In this document: in pieces, positions 42,797-52,434 of the stretch
Position numbering within the stretch: the first letter of the stretch is position 1
Layout of the letters: each line of letters begins with the position of its first letter
NCBI RefSeq assembly: GCF_016127315.1
Contig: NZ_CP065997.1
Coordinates: 124,001-188,000 of the forward strand
DNA: 64,000 nt
Source: Achromobacter deleyi
Lineage (GTDB): Bacteria > Pseudomonadota > Gammaproteobacteria > Burkholderiales > Burkholderiaceae_B
Direction: 5' to 3'
The notes under the pieces: model-generated
Database searches by the model: none
What the model saw: the letters and a program-made list of their open reading frames with translations, nothing else
What the model was told of the DNA's origin: nothing
Made by a program: the position numbers and the translations under genes

Positions 42797-45700
42797 TCAC
42801 GCCGCGCGCAACAGGCCCGCGTCTTCTTGCACCCGGCCTTGCGCCAGCAGAGCCGCCACCGCCAATCCCAGCCGCGCCTCGGCATCCGCCAGCGTGCGCG
42901 ACAGCCCGAGCATGCGGCATACCGACTTGATCACGTCCGCCCGGGGCGCGCTACCGGTCATGGCCAGCACCTGCAGGATGCCATTGGCCAGTTCTTCCAG
43001 GCAGACATCGTCCAGCCGGCGGCGGGTGGCCTCGTCTTCGGCCGCGCCGCGGAACCCGGTCCAGGCCGCCGGGCGCACGCCAGCCGGCCAATAGAACGTG
43101 ACCTCGTCTTCCTGCGTGCGGCCCGAGCCGGCGGGCGCCAGCATGCGCAATCGTTCGACAATGCGCACGCCGGTACGCTCCAACCCCCAGGCGCGCGCCA
43201 CGCGGCGGTGCAATACCGTCTCGGGCAGCGGGCCTTCGGTCTCGATCACCTGCCGCAGCGCCTCGGCCAGCGGCGCATTGCTGGCGCGGTCGTGGAACGC
43301 CGCGGCATCGCCGCGCGGCAGGTCGGCGACCCGGTACGTGGAGAAACCATCCGCCAGGCCCGCCGCGACGCCGGCGGCCGCGTCAGTCGCCGGCTCCCCC
43401 TCTTGCGTGACGATCGTGAAGGTGACCTCATCCTCGGCGTGCGCGGAGGCGTCCTCGGCAGCCGGCTGCGCCGCCGGGGTGTCCTCCTCCCGCGCCAGTT
43501 CCGCCTCCAGGCGGACCAGCAGCTTTTCGACTTCGCGCTCGGGGTTGATCCACCAATCGGTCGACCAGATCCGGTGCAGGCGCCATCCCAGGCCTTCCAG
43601 CACCACCTGGCGCAGGCGGTCGCGGTCGCGCGCCGTCGCGCCGGAGTGATAGGCGCGGCCGTCGCATTCGATGCCCAGCAGGTATCGGCCCGGCGCGCGC
43701 GGATCGACCACGCCCATGTCGATGCGGTAGCCCGAGCAGCCGACCTGCGGATGCACCACCCAGCCCCTTTCGCGCAGCACCTTGATGACCTGCGTCTCGA
43801 ACGGACTGTCGGGCTCACGCCCGGTCGGCAGCGACTGCTCGACCAGCGCGCGCGGCCCCTTCAGGGCGAATTCCAGGTAATGCTTCAGATCGCGGACGCC
43901 GGCGGCGCGCACGCGCGACAGGTCGATCTGCTCCGGCGCCAGGGTGCTGTAGATCACCACGCCCTCGCGGGCCCGCGAGATCGCCACGTTGAGCCGGCGG
44001 TGCCCGCCTTCGCCGTTGAGCGGACCGAAGTTCATCGTCATCTTGCCGGCGGCGTCCGGCCCGTAGGTAATCGAGAAATAGATCACGTCGCGCTCGTCGC
44101 CCTGCACGTTCTCCAGGTTCTTGATGAACAGCGGCTCGCGCGACTGCGCCGAAATGGCCTTGTCCAGATCGGCGTTGGCCCGGCGCCGCGCATCCAGCAG
44201 CGTCTCGATGAGCGACTGCTGCGGCTGATTGAACGTCACCACGCCCAGGCTCTGGCGGCGGCGCGCAGGATCCAGGTAATGCTGCTCGATGCCCCTGACG
44301 ATGGCGTCGGCCTCGGCGCGATTGCTGCGGCTGCCGCCGCGGTCGTAGACGCCCGCCACGCGCTCCAGCCGCACCGCGACGTCATCGGTGACCGGCGACG
44401 GGAAGGTGATGAGCTGCGAATCGTAGTAGGTCACGTTGCTGAACGTGATCAGGCTTTCATGCCGGCTGCGGTAGTGCCATTGCAGGCGCAGGCGGTTCAT
44501 GTCGGCGCCCAGGCATTCGTCCAGGATGCTCTCCAGGTCTTCGACCTGGCCGTCGTCGCCGGCGCCGTCATCGTCGTTGGCGGACTTGCTGAAAAAGCTG
44601 GTGGGCGGCAACTGCCTGGTGTCGCCCACCACCACCAGTTGCTGCCCACGGGCGATGGCGCCGACCGAATCCCATACCGGAATCTGCGAGGCTTCGTCGA
44701 ACACCACCACGTCGAACTGCGAATGGCCCGCGTCCAGGTATTGCGCGACCGACAACGGCGACATCAGCAGGCATGGCTTGAGCTTGGGCAGCAGCGAGGG
44801 CAGGCGCTGCATCAGCTGGCGCACCGGCACGTGGCGGGTCTTCTTCTGCAATTCACGGCGCAGCAGGCCCAGTTCGCTGTCGGGGCTGACCAGGATGGCG
44901 TTGCTGGCCGGCACCTTGCCCGCCAACAACGCGCCGATATAGGCCGAAGTCAGTTGCTGGAAGCGGTCATCGGCCTGGCGGAACTCGCGGATCTTGCGCT
45001 CATGGTCGGCGCTGGAGAATGATCGCAGCAACGGCGAACGGTCGATGACCTTCTTGACCCACCAGTTGCGATAACTGAAATCGAAATGGGCCTCGACCTG
45101 GGCCAGCGGCACACGGCCTTGTTCCAGCGAGGCCACCAGCCCCTGTAACTGCATGCCAATGGCCTGCTCGCGCGCCTGGCGCCAGACGCACCACGGCATC
45201 AGGCTCTGCTTGTGGCCGCGCCACTCGGCCAGCACCCCCTGGATGCGCGCCAGCGCGCCGGCCTCGTCGTCCTGGCCATGCAACGGCGCGGTGGGCCGGG
45301 CCTGCGCGTCGACGGCGGCAAGCCGGTCGCGCAGCGCTCGCCAGGCATCGCGCGTCTCCAGCAAGCGCTTGCCCAACGTGGCGCCAGGCGACAGGAAGGC
45401 GCGATTCTCGGCCACCAGCGGTTGCAAGTGCGTGCGCAGCGCGATCGCCGCGGCGGGGTCGCCGGCCATCAGCGTGACTGCCTCGGCGAAACGCCCGGCC
45501 CATTCTTCATGGCGCCCGACCTGATCCCAGTCGGTATCCAGGCCGGCATAATCGTTCAACAGCAAACGCTGGGCGTCGGCCTTCAAGGCAGCCAGCTCGC
45601 GGTCCTCGGCGTTGACCCGCGCCAGCGGCGCCAGCATGGCGGCAACGGCCGCCTCGCCTGGACGCGCGCCATCGACGCGGAATGCGGCCAGCCGCTTGCG

Positions 45701-48700
45701 CAGGCCGCGCTTGGCGAAGACGGCCTTGGGCCACCAGGTGGCGCAGGCGGCCTGCCACTCGACCGTCAACGCCGTCGCGTCCAGGTCCGCCAGCCGCGCC
45801 TGCCAGGACGGGCCGACATCGGCCCAGTGCGCGTTGCGCGCCAGGCCATGGCGCGCCATGGCCTGCACCTGTTGCCGCGCGGCCGGATCGTGCGCCTGCG
45901 CGGCCAGACCCGCCGGCACCTGCGGCGCCGCCAGCAACACGTCGAGCAGCGCGTCCAGCCGGGCATACGCCGGCAGGCTCAGCCCGTCGACCGGCAGGCC
46001 CAGCCCCTCGCCCGCCGCGCCGGCGCATTGCTTGAAGACGTCCACCGCCTGGTCCAGCGCCTGCGCCGCCGCCAGCAGCGCGTCCTGCCAGCTCGGGCTC
46101 CATTCGGTCATGCCGATGTGCGCCAGCGGGTGGCCGTGCAACCTGCCAAGTTCGGCGGACAGCGTCGACATGCGCCGCGCCGTCTCGCGCAGTTGCGCCA
46201 GTGCCTTTTCGCCATGGGCCTGGGCATCGGGCCAGAACATGGGCGACGGCTCCTGGCCGGCATGCTGGATGCTGGTGCCGATGGCGTCATAGACCGTCAG
46301 GCCATTGTCATGCCGCTGGTGCAGGGCTTCGACCAGTCCGTTCAATTCCTGGCGCAGCACGCCCAGCCGCTCGGCCTCGCGGTTCCATTCCTCGCCGGTG
46401 CGCTGGCTGCCGAGCTCCAGCGCCTTGCCCAGCTGTTGCAACACCTCGGATTTACGCGCCTTGGAGGAATGCAGTTCCAGGCAGAACGGCCCCAGGCCGA
46501 TGCTGGCCAGGCGGCGATGCACCACCTCCAGCGCGGCCATTTTCTCCGAGACGAACAGCACCGTCTTGCCGCGCGCCAGCAGATGCGCGATCAGGTTGGT
46601 GATGGTCTGGCTCTTGCCGGTGCCCGGCGGCCCTTCCAGCACCAGGTCGCGGCCCGCATCGACGGCGCAGATCGCCTTCAATTGCGACGAATCGGACAAC
46701 AGCGGCGTCAGCAGGTCCTCCGGCCGGTAGTGCTCGTCCAACCGATCGAAGCGGGGATCCCAGGGCGCTTGCGCGAAGGCCTGGCCCGGATGGTCGATCA
46801 GGTGCTGCACGACGCGGTTGGCCTTGAGCTGGCCGGTGCGGTCCTGCAGGTCCTTCCACATCAGGTATTTGGTGAACGAGAAGATGCCCAGGTGCACCTG
46901 CTCCAGCACTTCCCAACCGGGGATCTCGCGCACCGCCAGGCGGAACGCCTGCAACACCCGCGCCACGTCCACGCCCTTGTCGTCGGTGGGCAGCACGTCC
47001 AGGCCGGGAATGCGCAACTCGTAGTTGTTGCGCAGCATCTGCAGCAAGGTCGGATTGATGATGGTTTCGTCGTCGTGACGCACCAGCCGGAAGCCGCTGC
47101 GCACGGATTGGCGCTGCAGCGATACGGGCATCAGGATCAGCGGCGCCAGGTGCGCGCTTTCGGCGGTGGGGTGCTCGGTCCAGCGCAGCATGCCCATGGC
47201 CAGGTACAGCGTGTTGGCGCCGCCCTCCTCCAGGCCGGTGCGCGCGGCGCCGAAGATCGCCAGCAGGTTCGCGTCCAGCGCCTCCTGCGGCACGCGGGCG
47301 ATCAGTTCCTGGTTGGCCAGCGCTTCCAGCGCCATGTCGTCCAACGGCGCGCGGCCGCCCCGGTCGACATGCACCTGCGCCACGCGCGGGTCGCTGCCTT
47401 CCATCAGCGCCGCCGGCAAGGGGCGGACGCGGAACTCGCTGCCGTCGGCAATCGCGTCTTCCAGCCGGCCCAGGTCCGGCACCACCAGCGGCAACGTCGA
47501 TTTGGTGTTCTTGAAATTCAGCAGGCGGTTGCGCAGCGTCAGGTCCAGCAGGCGCGACTTCCATTTGGCCAGCCGGCCTTCGGGGGTATCGTCGGCCGGT
47601 TCCAGGCTGATGACGAACTCGGGATCCAGCGGCGGCAGCGCGGGCGTCGGCTCGATCGCGGCCGGCGCTTCGGTGGCGTCGGCCTCTGCGGGCGCCATGC
47701 CGACGGCGCGCGAGGGCAAGGGCTTGATCTGCAATTCGCGCGCGCGGTGCACGTCGATGGCATAACGGAACGATCCCTCTTCGCGCAGGTGCGCCGCGCC
47801 CTGCTCCAGTGCCAGCCGCAGCGACGGACGGAAATTCGGATGCTGGGCAATGCCGGTGGTTTCAAACGCCAGGAACTCGCCACTGTCCACGCGCTTGCGC
47901 ACGGCCTGCACGTCATCGGTCAGCGGATCCGCGAAACAGGCCGAATGCAGCCATACCCCGACCCATGCATGGCCCTCCTTCATCAGGATCACGGGGCGCA
48001 ACCCGGCCTGCTCCAGGCACGAAGAGAACAGCATGGCGAGATCGAGGCAGGTCGCCACGCGGGCGTCCAGGATGCGATCGGGCGTGCGGATCTTCTGGCC
48101 GTCCACGCCGAACGAGGCGGGCGGCTCGGCGTAGTGCAGCGTTTCGGCCGCCAGCGTGCTGTAAATGGCCGATACCTGCTTCCAGACCGCGTCGCGGCTC
48201 TTGGACTGGTAGCCGTTCATCGTCAGGTCGCTGTGCTGGCCGCGCAGCAGCCGGGCCGCCTTGCCGATCAGCGCGTCCACGGCGGGATTGTTGGGCATCG
48301 AGAAAGCGGCCAGCAATTCCGGCAGCGCGCGCGTGCCGGCCCACTGGTCGTAGGCCAGCACCGACACGGGCCGCGAGGCGCGTCCCGCTTCCTGGCCGGC
48401 GGCCAGCGCCGTCACGTCGATCGTGGCGCGCTGCGATTCCTGCAGCTCGGCCAGATAGGCATGGTCGGGGGTCAGGTCCAGCGGCGCGATCCGGCGGATC
48501 TCGCCCGGCACCAACGCGTCGAACCGCAACCGGACGCCCTGCGCGAAGGCCGGATTGCAGCGGATGTGGACCTCGACGTTCTCGAACGTGCGCGACGAGC
48601 GGTTGGTCAGCCGCAACGACCGCACGATCGGCACCGCGTTCTGGATGGAGGCGTAGCCCAGGGTCGGGTCGGCTTCGATGTCGATGGCGATGGCGATGGC

Positions 48701-48799
48701 GATGGCGTCGGGCGCCTCCGGCGCCGGACCGGCGGTCGCGCCGGCATGCGCCGCGCCCTCCTGGATGGCCGGGGGTTCCAGGTCTTGTCGCTTATCCAT
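42797..48799 (-). CDS. HheA-like giant protein: transglutaminase-like, DUF4011, SF1 helicase, Vsr-like nuclease, DUF3320
   Basis: The product is 2000 residues from ATG 48799 (GGAGAG upstream). An N-terminal beta-sandwich region is followed by a transglutaminase-like fold (Cys251 in ATCLDLAMLF, His277 in GHAWVGV). DUF4011 begins near 400 (KSRLLDLTLRNRLLNFKN). The SF1 helicase has Walker A GPPGTGKS at 723-730, Walker B FDEASQIP near 1368, and QGDERDVIYFSITYG. A MTES_1575/Vsr-like nuclease near 1660-1760 has IDMGVV, GIECDG and TARDRDRLRQ. DUF3320 is at the C-terminus. This order matches the single-gene antiphage system called Hhe. No partner genes are adjacent. Confidence 0.9.
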   Translation of the reverse strand: MDKRQDLEPPAIQEGAAHAGATAGPAPEAPDAIAIAIAIDIEADPTLGYASIQNAVPIVRSLRLTNRSSRTFENVEVHIRCNPAFAQGVRLRFDALVPGEIRRIAPLDLTPDHAYLAELQESQRATIDVTALAAGQEAGRASRPVSVLAYDQWAGTRALPELLAAFSMPNNPAVDALIGKAARLLRGQHSDLTMNGYQSKSRDAVWKQVSAIYSTLAAETLHYAEPPASFGVDGQKIRTPDRILDARVATCLDLAMLFSSCLEQAGLRPVILMKEGHAWVGVWLHSACFADPLTDDVQAVRKRVDSGEFLAFETTGIAQHPNFRPSLRLALEQGAAHLREEGSFRYAIDVHRARELQIKPLPSRAVGMAPAEADATEAPAAIEPTPALPPLDPEFVISLEPADDTPEGRLAKWKSRLLDLTLRNRLLNFKNTKSTLPLVVPDLGRLEDAIADGSEFRVRPLPAALMEGSDPRVAQVHVDRGGRAPLDDMALEALANQELIARVPQEALDANLLAIFGAARTGLEEGGANTLYLAMGMLRWTEHPTAESAHLAPLILMPVSLQRQSVRSGFRLVRHDDETIINPTLLQMLRNNYELRIPGLDVLPTDDKGVDVARVLQAFRLAVREIPGWEVLEQVHLGIFSFTKYLMWKDLQDRTGQLKANRVVQHLIDHPGQAFAQAPWDPRFDRLDEHYRPEDLLTPLLSDSSQLKAICAVDAGRDLVLEGPPGTGKSQTITNLIAHLLARGKTVLFVSEKMAALEVVHRRLASIGLGPFCLELHSSKARKSEVLQQLGKALELGSQRTGEEWNREAERLGVLRQELNGLVEALHQRHDNGLTVYDAIGTSIQHAGQEPSPMFWPDAQAHGEKALAQLRETARRMSTLSAELGRLHGHPLAHIGMTEWSPSWQDALLAAAQALDQAVDVFKQCAGAAGEGLGLPVDGLSLPAYARLDALLDVLLAAPQVPAGLAAQAHDPAARQQVQAMARHGLARNAHWADVGPSWQARLADLDATALTVEWQAACATWWPKAVFAKRGLRKRLAAFRVDGARPGEAAVAAMLAPLARVNAEDRELAALKADAQRLLLNDYAGLDTDWDQVGRHEEWAGRFAEAVTLMAGDPAAAIALRTHLQPLVAENRAFLSPGATLGKRLLETRDAWRALRDRLAAVDAQARPTAPLHGQDDEAGALARIQGVLAEWRGHKQSLMPWCVWRQAREQAIGMQLQGLVASLEQGRVPLAQVEAHFDFSYRNWWVKKVIDRSPLLRSFSSADHERKIREFRQADDRFQQLTSAYIGALLAGKVPASNAILVSPDSELGLLRRELQKKTRHVPVRQLMQRLPSLLPKLKPCLLMSPLSVAQYLDAGHSQFDVVVFDEASQIPVWDSVGAIARGQQLVVVGDTRQLPPTSFFSKSANDDDGAGDDGQVEDLESILDECLGADMNRLRLQWHYRSRHESLITFSNVTYYDSQLITFPSPVTDDVAVRLERVAGVYDRGGSRSNRAEADAIVRGIEQHYLDPARRRQSLGVVTFNQPQQSLIETLLDARRRANADLDKAISAQSREPLFIKNLENVQGDERDVIYFSITYGPDAAGKMTMNFGPLNGEGGHRRLNVAISRAREGVVIYSTLAPEQIDLSRVRAAGVRDLKHYLEFALKGPRALVEQSLPTGREPDSPFETQVIKVLRERGWVVHPQVGCSGYRIDMGVVDPRAPGRYLLGIECDGRAYHSGATARDRDRLRQVVLEGLGWRLHRIWSTDWWINPEREVEKLLVRLEAELAREEDTPAAQPAAEDASAHAEDEVTFTIVTQEGEPATDAAAGVAAGLADGFSTYRVADLPRGDAAAFHDRASNAPLAEALRQVIETEGPLPETVLHRRVARAWGLERTGVRIVERLRMLAPAGSGRTQEDEVTFYWPAGVRPAAWTGFRGAAEDEATRRRLDDVCLEELANGILQVLAMTGSAPRADVIKSVCRMLGLSRTLADAEARLGLAVAALLAQGRVQEDAGLLRAA
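48677..48706. repeat. Hexanucleotide tandem repeat inside the HheA-like gene
   Basis: Four perfect GATGGC units preceded by one GATGTC encode an Ala-Ile repeat (AIAIAIAID) about 30-40 residues from the N-terminus. Slippage by one unit would keep the frame. Confidence 0.85.
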
Positions 48800-49217
48800 C
48801 GCTCTCTCTCCGTTCGGTTCATCGCCCGCCGGCCCCGGCGGCGCACGATGGGCGGCCATGCAGGCCGCGCAGGCGCCGGGCCCGGGGAGCCGTCGGGCGG
48901 GCAGTCTACGCGTTGCGCGGGCGTTGTGGAACAAGCCGCGGCGGCAACGGGTTTCGCCCAGCGACTATAGACTGAAATATCGCCTTCTCCGGGCGGGCGG
49001 CGGCTTTTTTCAGGGCCCGGACGGCCGCGCGCCAGCGAATCATGTCGCACTTGCGCCCGGCGTCCGGAGCCGGCATCCCCCGCGATGGAATATTCGCGCC
49101 GGCCGCGGTGTCTACAGCCAGGAGGACTCGCGCCCCCCAAGGCGCCGGGTCCCGCTCGCCCCATCGCCTGTCGGTGCGCCGTCCGCGCGCCGACAGGCCT
49201 TACCGGAGAACCCCGAT
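48800..49217. other. Divergent intergenic region (418 bases)
   Basis: It lies between the divergent HheA-like and acfC-like genes. It holds no convincing ORF. A hairpin GCCTGTCGG / CCGACAGGC (49166-49198) sits just before the acfC ribosome site. Apart from GC-rich sequence and a short AT-rich stretch near 48965-48985 I see no defined promoter. Confidence 0.5.
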
Positions 49218-50003
49218 ATGCAGTCGCATCCGCTGAAGTTGATCCCGCGTGTCGCCAGCGCCCTGCTGGCGCTTGCGTGCCTGGCCTCGCCCGCCGCCTG
49301 GTCCGCGCAGGACCTGAACGTCTACGGTCCGGGCGGCCCCGCCCCCGCCATGAAGGAAGCCGCCGAAGCGTTCGGCAAGCAGCACGGCATCCAGGTCAAG
49401 GTCACCGCCGGCCCCACGCCGGCCTGGGCCGAACAGGCCAAACAGAACGCCGACGTGCTGTTCAGCGGCGCCGAGAACATGATGAGCGGCTTCGCCACCA
49501 CCCTGCCCGGCGTGTTCGACCTGCGCGATGCGCGCACCCTCTACCTGCGACCGTCGGCGATCCTGGTGCGGCCGGGCAACCCCAAGGGCATCCAGGGCTT
49601 CAAGGATCTGCTCAAGCCCGGCATCAAGGTGATGGCGGTATCCGGCGCCGGCCAGACCGGCCTGTGGGAAGACGTGGCCGGCCGCCTTGGCGACATCGAG
49701 ACCGTGCGCGCCTTCCGCGCCAACCTGGTGCTGCCCGAGGCCGGCAACAGCGCGCAGGCGCGCAGCCAGTGGACTGAGGACAAGGGCATCGACGCGTGGC
49801 TGATCTGGAACATCTGGCAGGTGTCCAACCCGACGCTGGCCGACGTGGTGCCGGTGGAAGAGCCCTACCGCATCTACCGCGACGCGGGCGCGGTCGTGAC
49901 CCGGCATGGCAAATCCAATCCGCAGGCGCAGGCCTTTGTCGATTTCCTGGCCTCGGCCGACGGCCGCGCGATCTTCAAGAAGTGGGGCTGGAAGACGGAC
50001 TGA
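49218..50003 (+). CDS. acfC: AcfC-like periplasmic solute-binding protein
   Basis: The product is 261 residues. A signal peptide ends at SPAAWSA (33). The start of the mature part, [20 protein letters not shown], and the segments [20 protein letters not shown] and [10 protein letters not shown] are characteristic of accessory colonisation factor AcfC, a sulfate/molybdate-type binding fold. GGAG lies about ten bases before ATG 49218. No permease is adjacent, so it may act in chemotaxis or sensing; AcfC is linked to colonisation in Vibrio. The name rests on recall of the family, not on an alignment. Confidence 0.82.
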   Translation: MQSHPLKLIPRVASALLALACLASPAAWSAQDLNVYGPGGPAPAMKEAAEAFGKQHGIQVKVTAGPTPAWAEQAKQNADVLFSGAENMMSGFATTLPGVFDLRDARTLYLRPSAILVRPGNPKGIQGFKDLLKPGIKVMAVSGAGQTGLWEDVAGRLGDIETVRAFRANLVLPEAGNSAQARSQWTEDKGIDAWLIWNIWQVSNPTLADVVPVEEPYRIYRDAGAVVTRHGKSNPQAQAFVDFLASADGRAIFKKWGWKTD

Positions 50004-50082
50004 CCCGACGGGAACGCGTCAGCGGCGTTCAGCGATAATCAGGCAACTCCACTACCGCCTGGTTCATCGCCAGGCCACGCCG

Positions 50083-51015
50083 ATGCGTATCCGCGCCGCT
50101 TTGCTGCTTTGCCCGCTGGTCCTCGCCCTGCACGCGCCGGCCGCCCTGGCCGACACCCGGGTGCAATCGCTGGACCAGGTTCCCGGCGCCATCAAGACGC
50201 AGGACGCCCGCAAGATGTACGACAGCCAGATGAGCGGCGCGCCCCGGCCCGACGGCCTGGGCACGCAGTTGCCGGCCGGCTTCAGCAGCGACTTCCTGCT
50301 CCAGCAACTGGCTCCCGGCCAGAACCCCAAGCGCCTGCTGGTGGCCGGCGCCAAGGCCTGGCCGCAGCGCCCCGGCGCCTACGTGGCGCTGGTGTGCCTG
50401 GCGGCCAGCGCCGAGCGCGCCGAACGGCTCAAGAAGTTCGGCGACGGCGACTGCAGCAGCCTGTCGCACGACGAGGACCGGACCGACGTCTGGGTCGGCG
50501 TCTTCGACTCGGCGCCCGGCGCCGCGCCCAGGCTGGTGGCGCGCACCGAATCTCCCGTGACCACGCCGACCGATTGGAGCGACACCGACATCGACCCGCC
50601 GATCGACCTGGCGATGCAGGATGCCGGCGCCCCGATGCTGTCCACCCCGGCCAGCTGGAAACGCTTCGACCTGGCGTCCTACAGGATTGCGCCCGACAAC
50701 ACCGCGTTCGGCCTGCGCGCCGGCTGGAGCGAGGGCTACTCGGGCGGCGGCGCCGACTTCGAGGCCCTGTATCTGTTCCGCATCGAGGGCGCGACGCTGG
50801 AAGTGGTGTTCGCCCGGCCCATGTCGTTCGTCAAATCCATCGCCGGCGACTGGAACCCCGATGGCACGCGCGAGCATGACGAATCCGACGCCAGCAATTC
50901 GCTGGTGATCCTGCCGGGCAAGACCGGCGGCTATTTCGACATCCAGCTGCGCCAGCAGGGTGGCAAGTGGAAGCGCACGTTCAAGTGGTCGGCGCAGAAG
51001 CAGGCCTACGAATAG
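50083..51015 (+). CDS. Secreted or periplasmic protein of unknown function
   Basis: The product is 310 residues with a Sec signal peptide (MRIRAALLLCPLVLALHAPA, cut near ALAD). The mature protein has one Cys pair (LVCLAAS, GDCSSL) and a segment TAFGLRAGWSEGYSGGGADF followed by EALYLFRIEG, suggesting a beta-rich fold. The domain is not recognised. ATG 50083 is chosen for the signal peptide. It follows acfC by 79 bases on the same strand and may share its transcript. Confidence 0.75.
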   Translation: MRIRAALLLCPLVLALHAPAALADTRVQSLDQVPGAIKTQDARKMYDSQMSGAPRPDGLGTQLPAGFSSDFLLQQLAPGQNPKRLLVAGAKAWPQRPGAYVALVCLAASAERAERLKKFGDGDCSSLSHDEDRTDVWVGVFDSAPGAAPRLVARTESPVTTPTDWSDTDIDPPIDLAMQDAGAPMLSTPASWKRFDLASYRIAPDNTAFGLRAGWSEGYSGGGADFEALYLFRIEGATLEVVFARPMSFVKSIAGDWNPDGTREHDESDASNSLVILPGKTGGYFDIQLRQQGGKWKRTFKWSAQKQAYE

Positions 51016-51020
51016 GCGTC

Positions 51021-51635
51021 TCAGGCCGCATCCACATAATTCGGTTTGCCGCCCAGGAACTTCAGCAATTCCTCGGGCTGGCTGACCTGCGCCAGCGGAA
51101 TGAAATACACCTCGTCCGGCACATCCTGGCGTTGCACCGGAATGATCTGCAGATAATCCGGCGTCAGCGCCATCAGTTCGATCTTGTCGTTTTCATATTC
51201 GGACTCGAAATGGCTGCCATTCTGGTCCAGCACGAAACGGTCCGGATAGAAGCGCGCCGATCCCTTCAGGCTCGCGGCGCCCTTGAAAATGGTCTTGCGG
51301 ATCATGCGCTTGAGCACCCACTTCGGCGTCGGCTGGCCATTGCCCAGGCCCTTGACGATGCGGCGGGTCTTGGCGGCGGCGATGAAGCTCAGCGCCATCA
51401 GCAGCATCACGCTGGCGAAGACCGCCGTGTGCGCGCCGACCTTGCCGGTGGTCAGCTTCTCGATGCCGACGATGACGATGGACGCCAGGAACGACCCGTG
51501 GCGTATCCAGGTCCAGGTGCGCGTGGCCGCGTTGACCACGTCGGCGGCGCGCTGGCGCTGCGCCAGCAGATGGGCTTCCAGCGTCTCGAGGGGCAGGTCG
51601 TAGTCGGCTTGGCTGATGGGTACGGCGTCGGTCAC
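51021..51635 (-). CDS. Two-helix membrane protein, possibly YcxB-like
   Basis: The product is 204 residues from GTG 51635 with AAAGG upstream; a TTG nine codons earlier is less likely. Two membrane segments (FLASIVIVGIEKL and VFASVMLLMALSFIAA, about 50-90) are followed by a cytoplasmic C-terminal domain. In that domain FYPDRFVLDQNGSHFESEYE and IPVQRQDVPDEVYFIPLAQV resemble the YcxB-like domain of unknown function. It is convergent with the secreted protein gene, stops five bases apart. Confidence 0.65.
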   Translation of the reverse strand: MTDAVPISQADYDLPLETLEAHLLAQRQRAADVVNAATRTWTWIRHGSFLASIVIVGIEKLTTGKVGAHTAVFASVMLLMALSFIAAAKTRRIVKGLGNGQPTPKWVLKRMIRKTIFKGAASLKGSARFYPDRFVLDQNGSHFESEYENDKIELMALTPDYLQIIPVQRQDVPDEVYFIPLAQVSQPEELLKFLGGKPNYVDAA

Positions 51636-51766
51636 GGCAGGGCCTTTCTTGGATACGGACAAAACCCCGGATTATGCCTGCCCGCCGTGCGCCCGGCCCC
51701 TGGCCCTGCCCGCGCACCCACGGCCCACGGGTTTTCCCGCCCCGTGCCAGGGGGATACTAGCCATG

Positions 51767-51807
51767 AAAAAACCCGCAGGTCCCATGACGGGGACGTGCG
51801 GGTTTTT
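51767..51807. terminator. Strong bidirectional intrinsic terminator
   Basis: A-tract, stem CCCGCA-G-GTCCC, loop ATGACG, stem GGGAC-G-TGCGGG and T-tract. On the minus strand it lies directly after the nitroreductase gene, and the U-run reads correctly in both directions. Confidence 0.88.
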
Positions 51808-51834
51808 CGATCCGGGCGCCAGGCGCCCGCCGGA

Positions 51835-52434
51835 TCAACCGATCACGCGGAAGCGTTCGGCGTCGTCCATGAAGCCCTTGTCGCCGAAGCCGTTTTCGTT
51901 CGAGCCGAACGGCATCTGCGCGCGCAGCTTCCAGCTGGCGGGGATGTTCCACTCACGCGCCACGGCGGCGTCGATCAGCGGGTTGTAGTGCTGCAGGCTG
52001 GCGCCCACGCCGGCGTTGGCCAGCGCGGTCCAGACCGACAGCTGGGCCATGCCGCCCGCCTGCTCCGACCACACGGGGAAGTTGTCGGCGTACAGCGCGA
52101 ATTTCTCTTGCAGGCTGCGCACCACGTCCTGGTCTTCGAAGAACAGCACGGTGCCGACGCCGGCGGCAAAGCTCTTGAGCTTGGCTTCGGTCTTGTCGAA
52201 ACCTTCGGCCGGGGCGACCTTGCGCACTTCCTCGATGGCCAGGTTCCACAGCTTGTCGCTTTCGGCGCCAAACAGGACCACGGCACGCGAGCTCTGCGAA
52301 TTGAACGACGAGGGGCTGTGCTTGATCGCTTCCTGGATCAGGGACGCCAGTTCCTCTTTCGAGGCGGACAGGTTGCGGCCCAGCGAATATTGCGTACGGC
52401 GCTTCTTCAGTGCGTCGAGGTATGCGTTGCTCAT
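51835..52434 (-). CDS. Nitroreductase family protein (Frm2/Hbn1-like)
   Basis: The product is 199 residues. The FMN-binding motifs RRTQYSLGRN and SPSSFNSQSSRAVVL at the N-terminus, the middle FFEDQDVVRSLQEKF, and LANAGVGASLQHYNP with WKLRAQMPFG match the short nitroreductase branch that includes yeast Frm2/Hbn1. Start at ATG 52434. A perfect dyad GGAACA-N3-TGTTCC lies 108 bases upstream and could bind a regulator. The intrinsic terminator follows the stop by 28 bases. Confidence 0.9.
   Translation of the reverse strand: MSNAYLDALKKRRTQYSLGRNLSASKEELASLIQEAIKHSPSSFNSQSSRAVVLFGAESDKLWNLAIEEVRKVAPAEGFDKTEAKLKSFAAGVGTVLFFEDQDVVRSLQEKFALYADNFPVWSEQAGGMAQLSVWTALANAGVGASLQHYNPLIDAAVAREWNIPASWKLRAQMPFGSNENGFGDKGFMDDAERFRVIG

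Noticed and set aside
45212..48970. 1252-residue plus-strand ORF opposite the HheA-like gene
   Set aside because: Shadow frame; the opposite strand has helicase and nuclease motifs in order.
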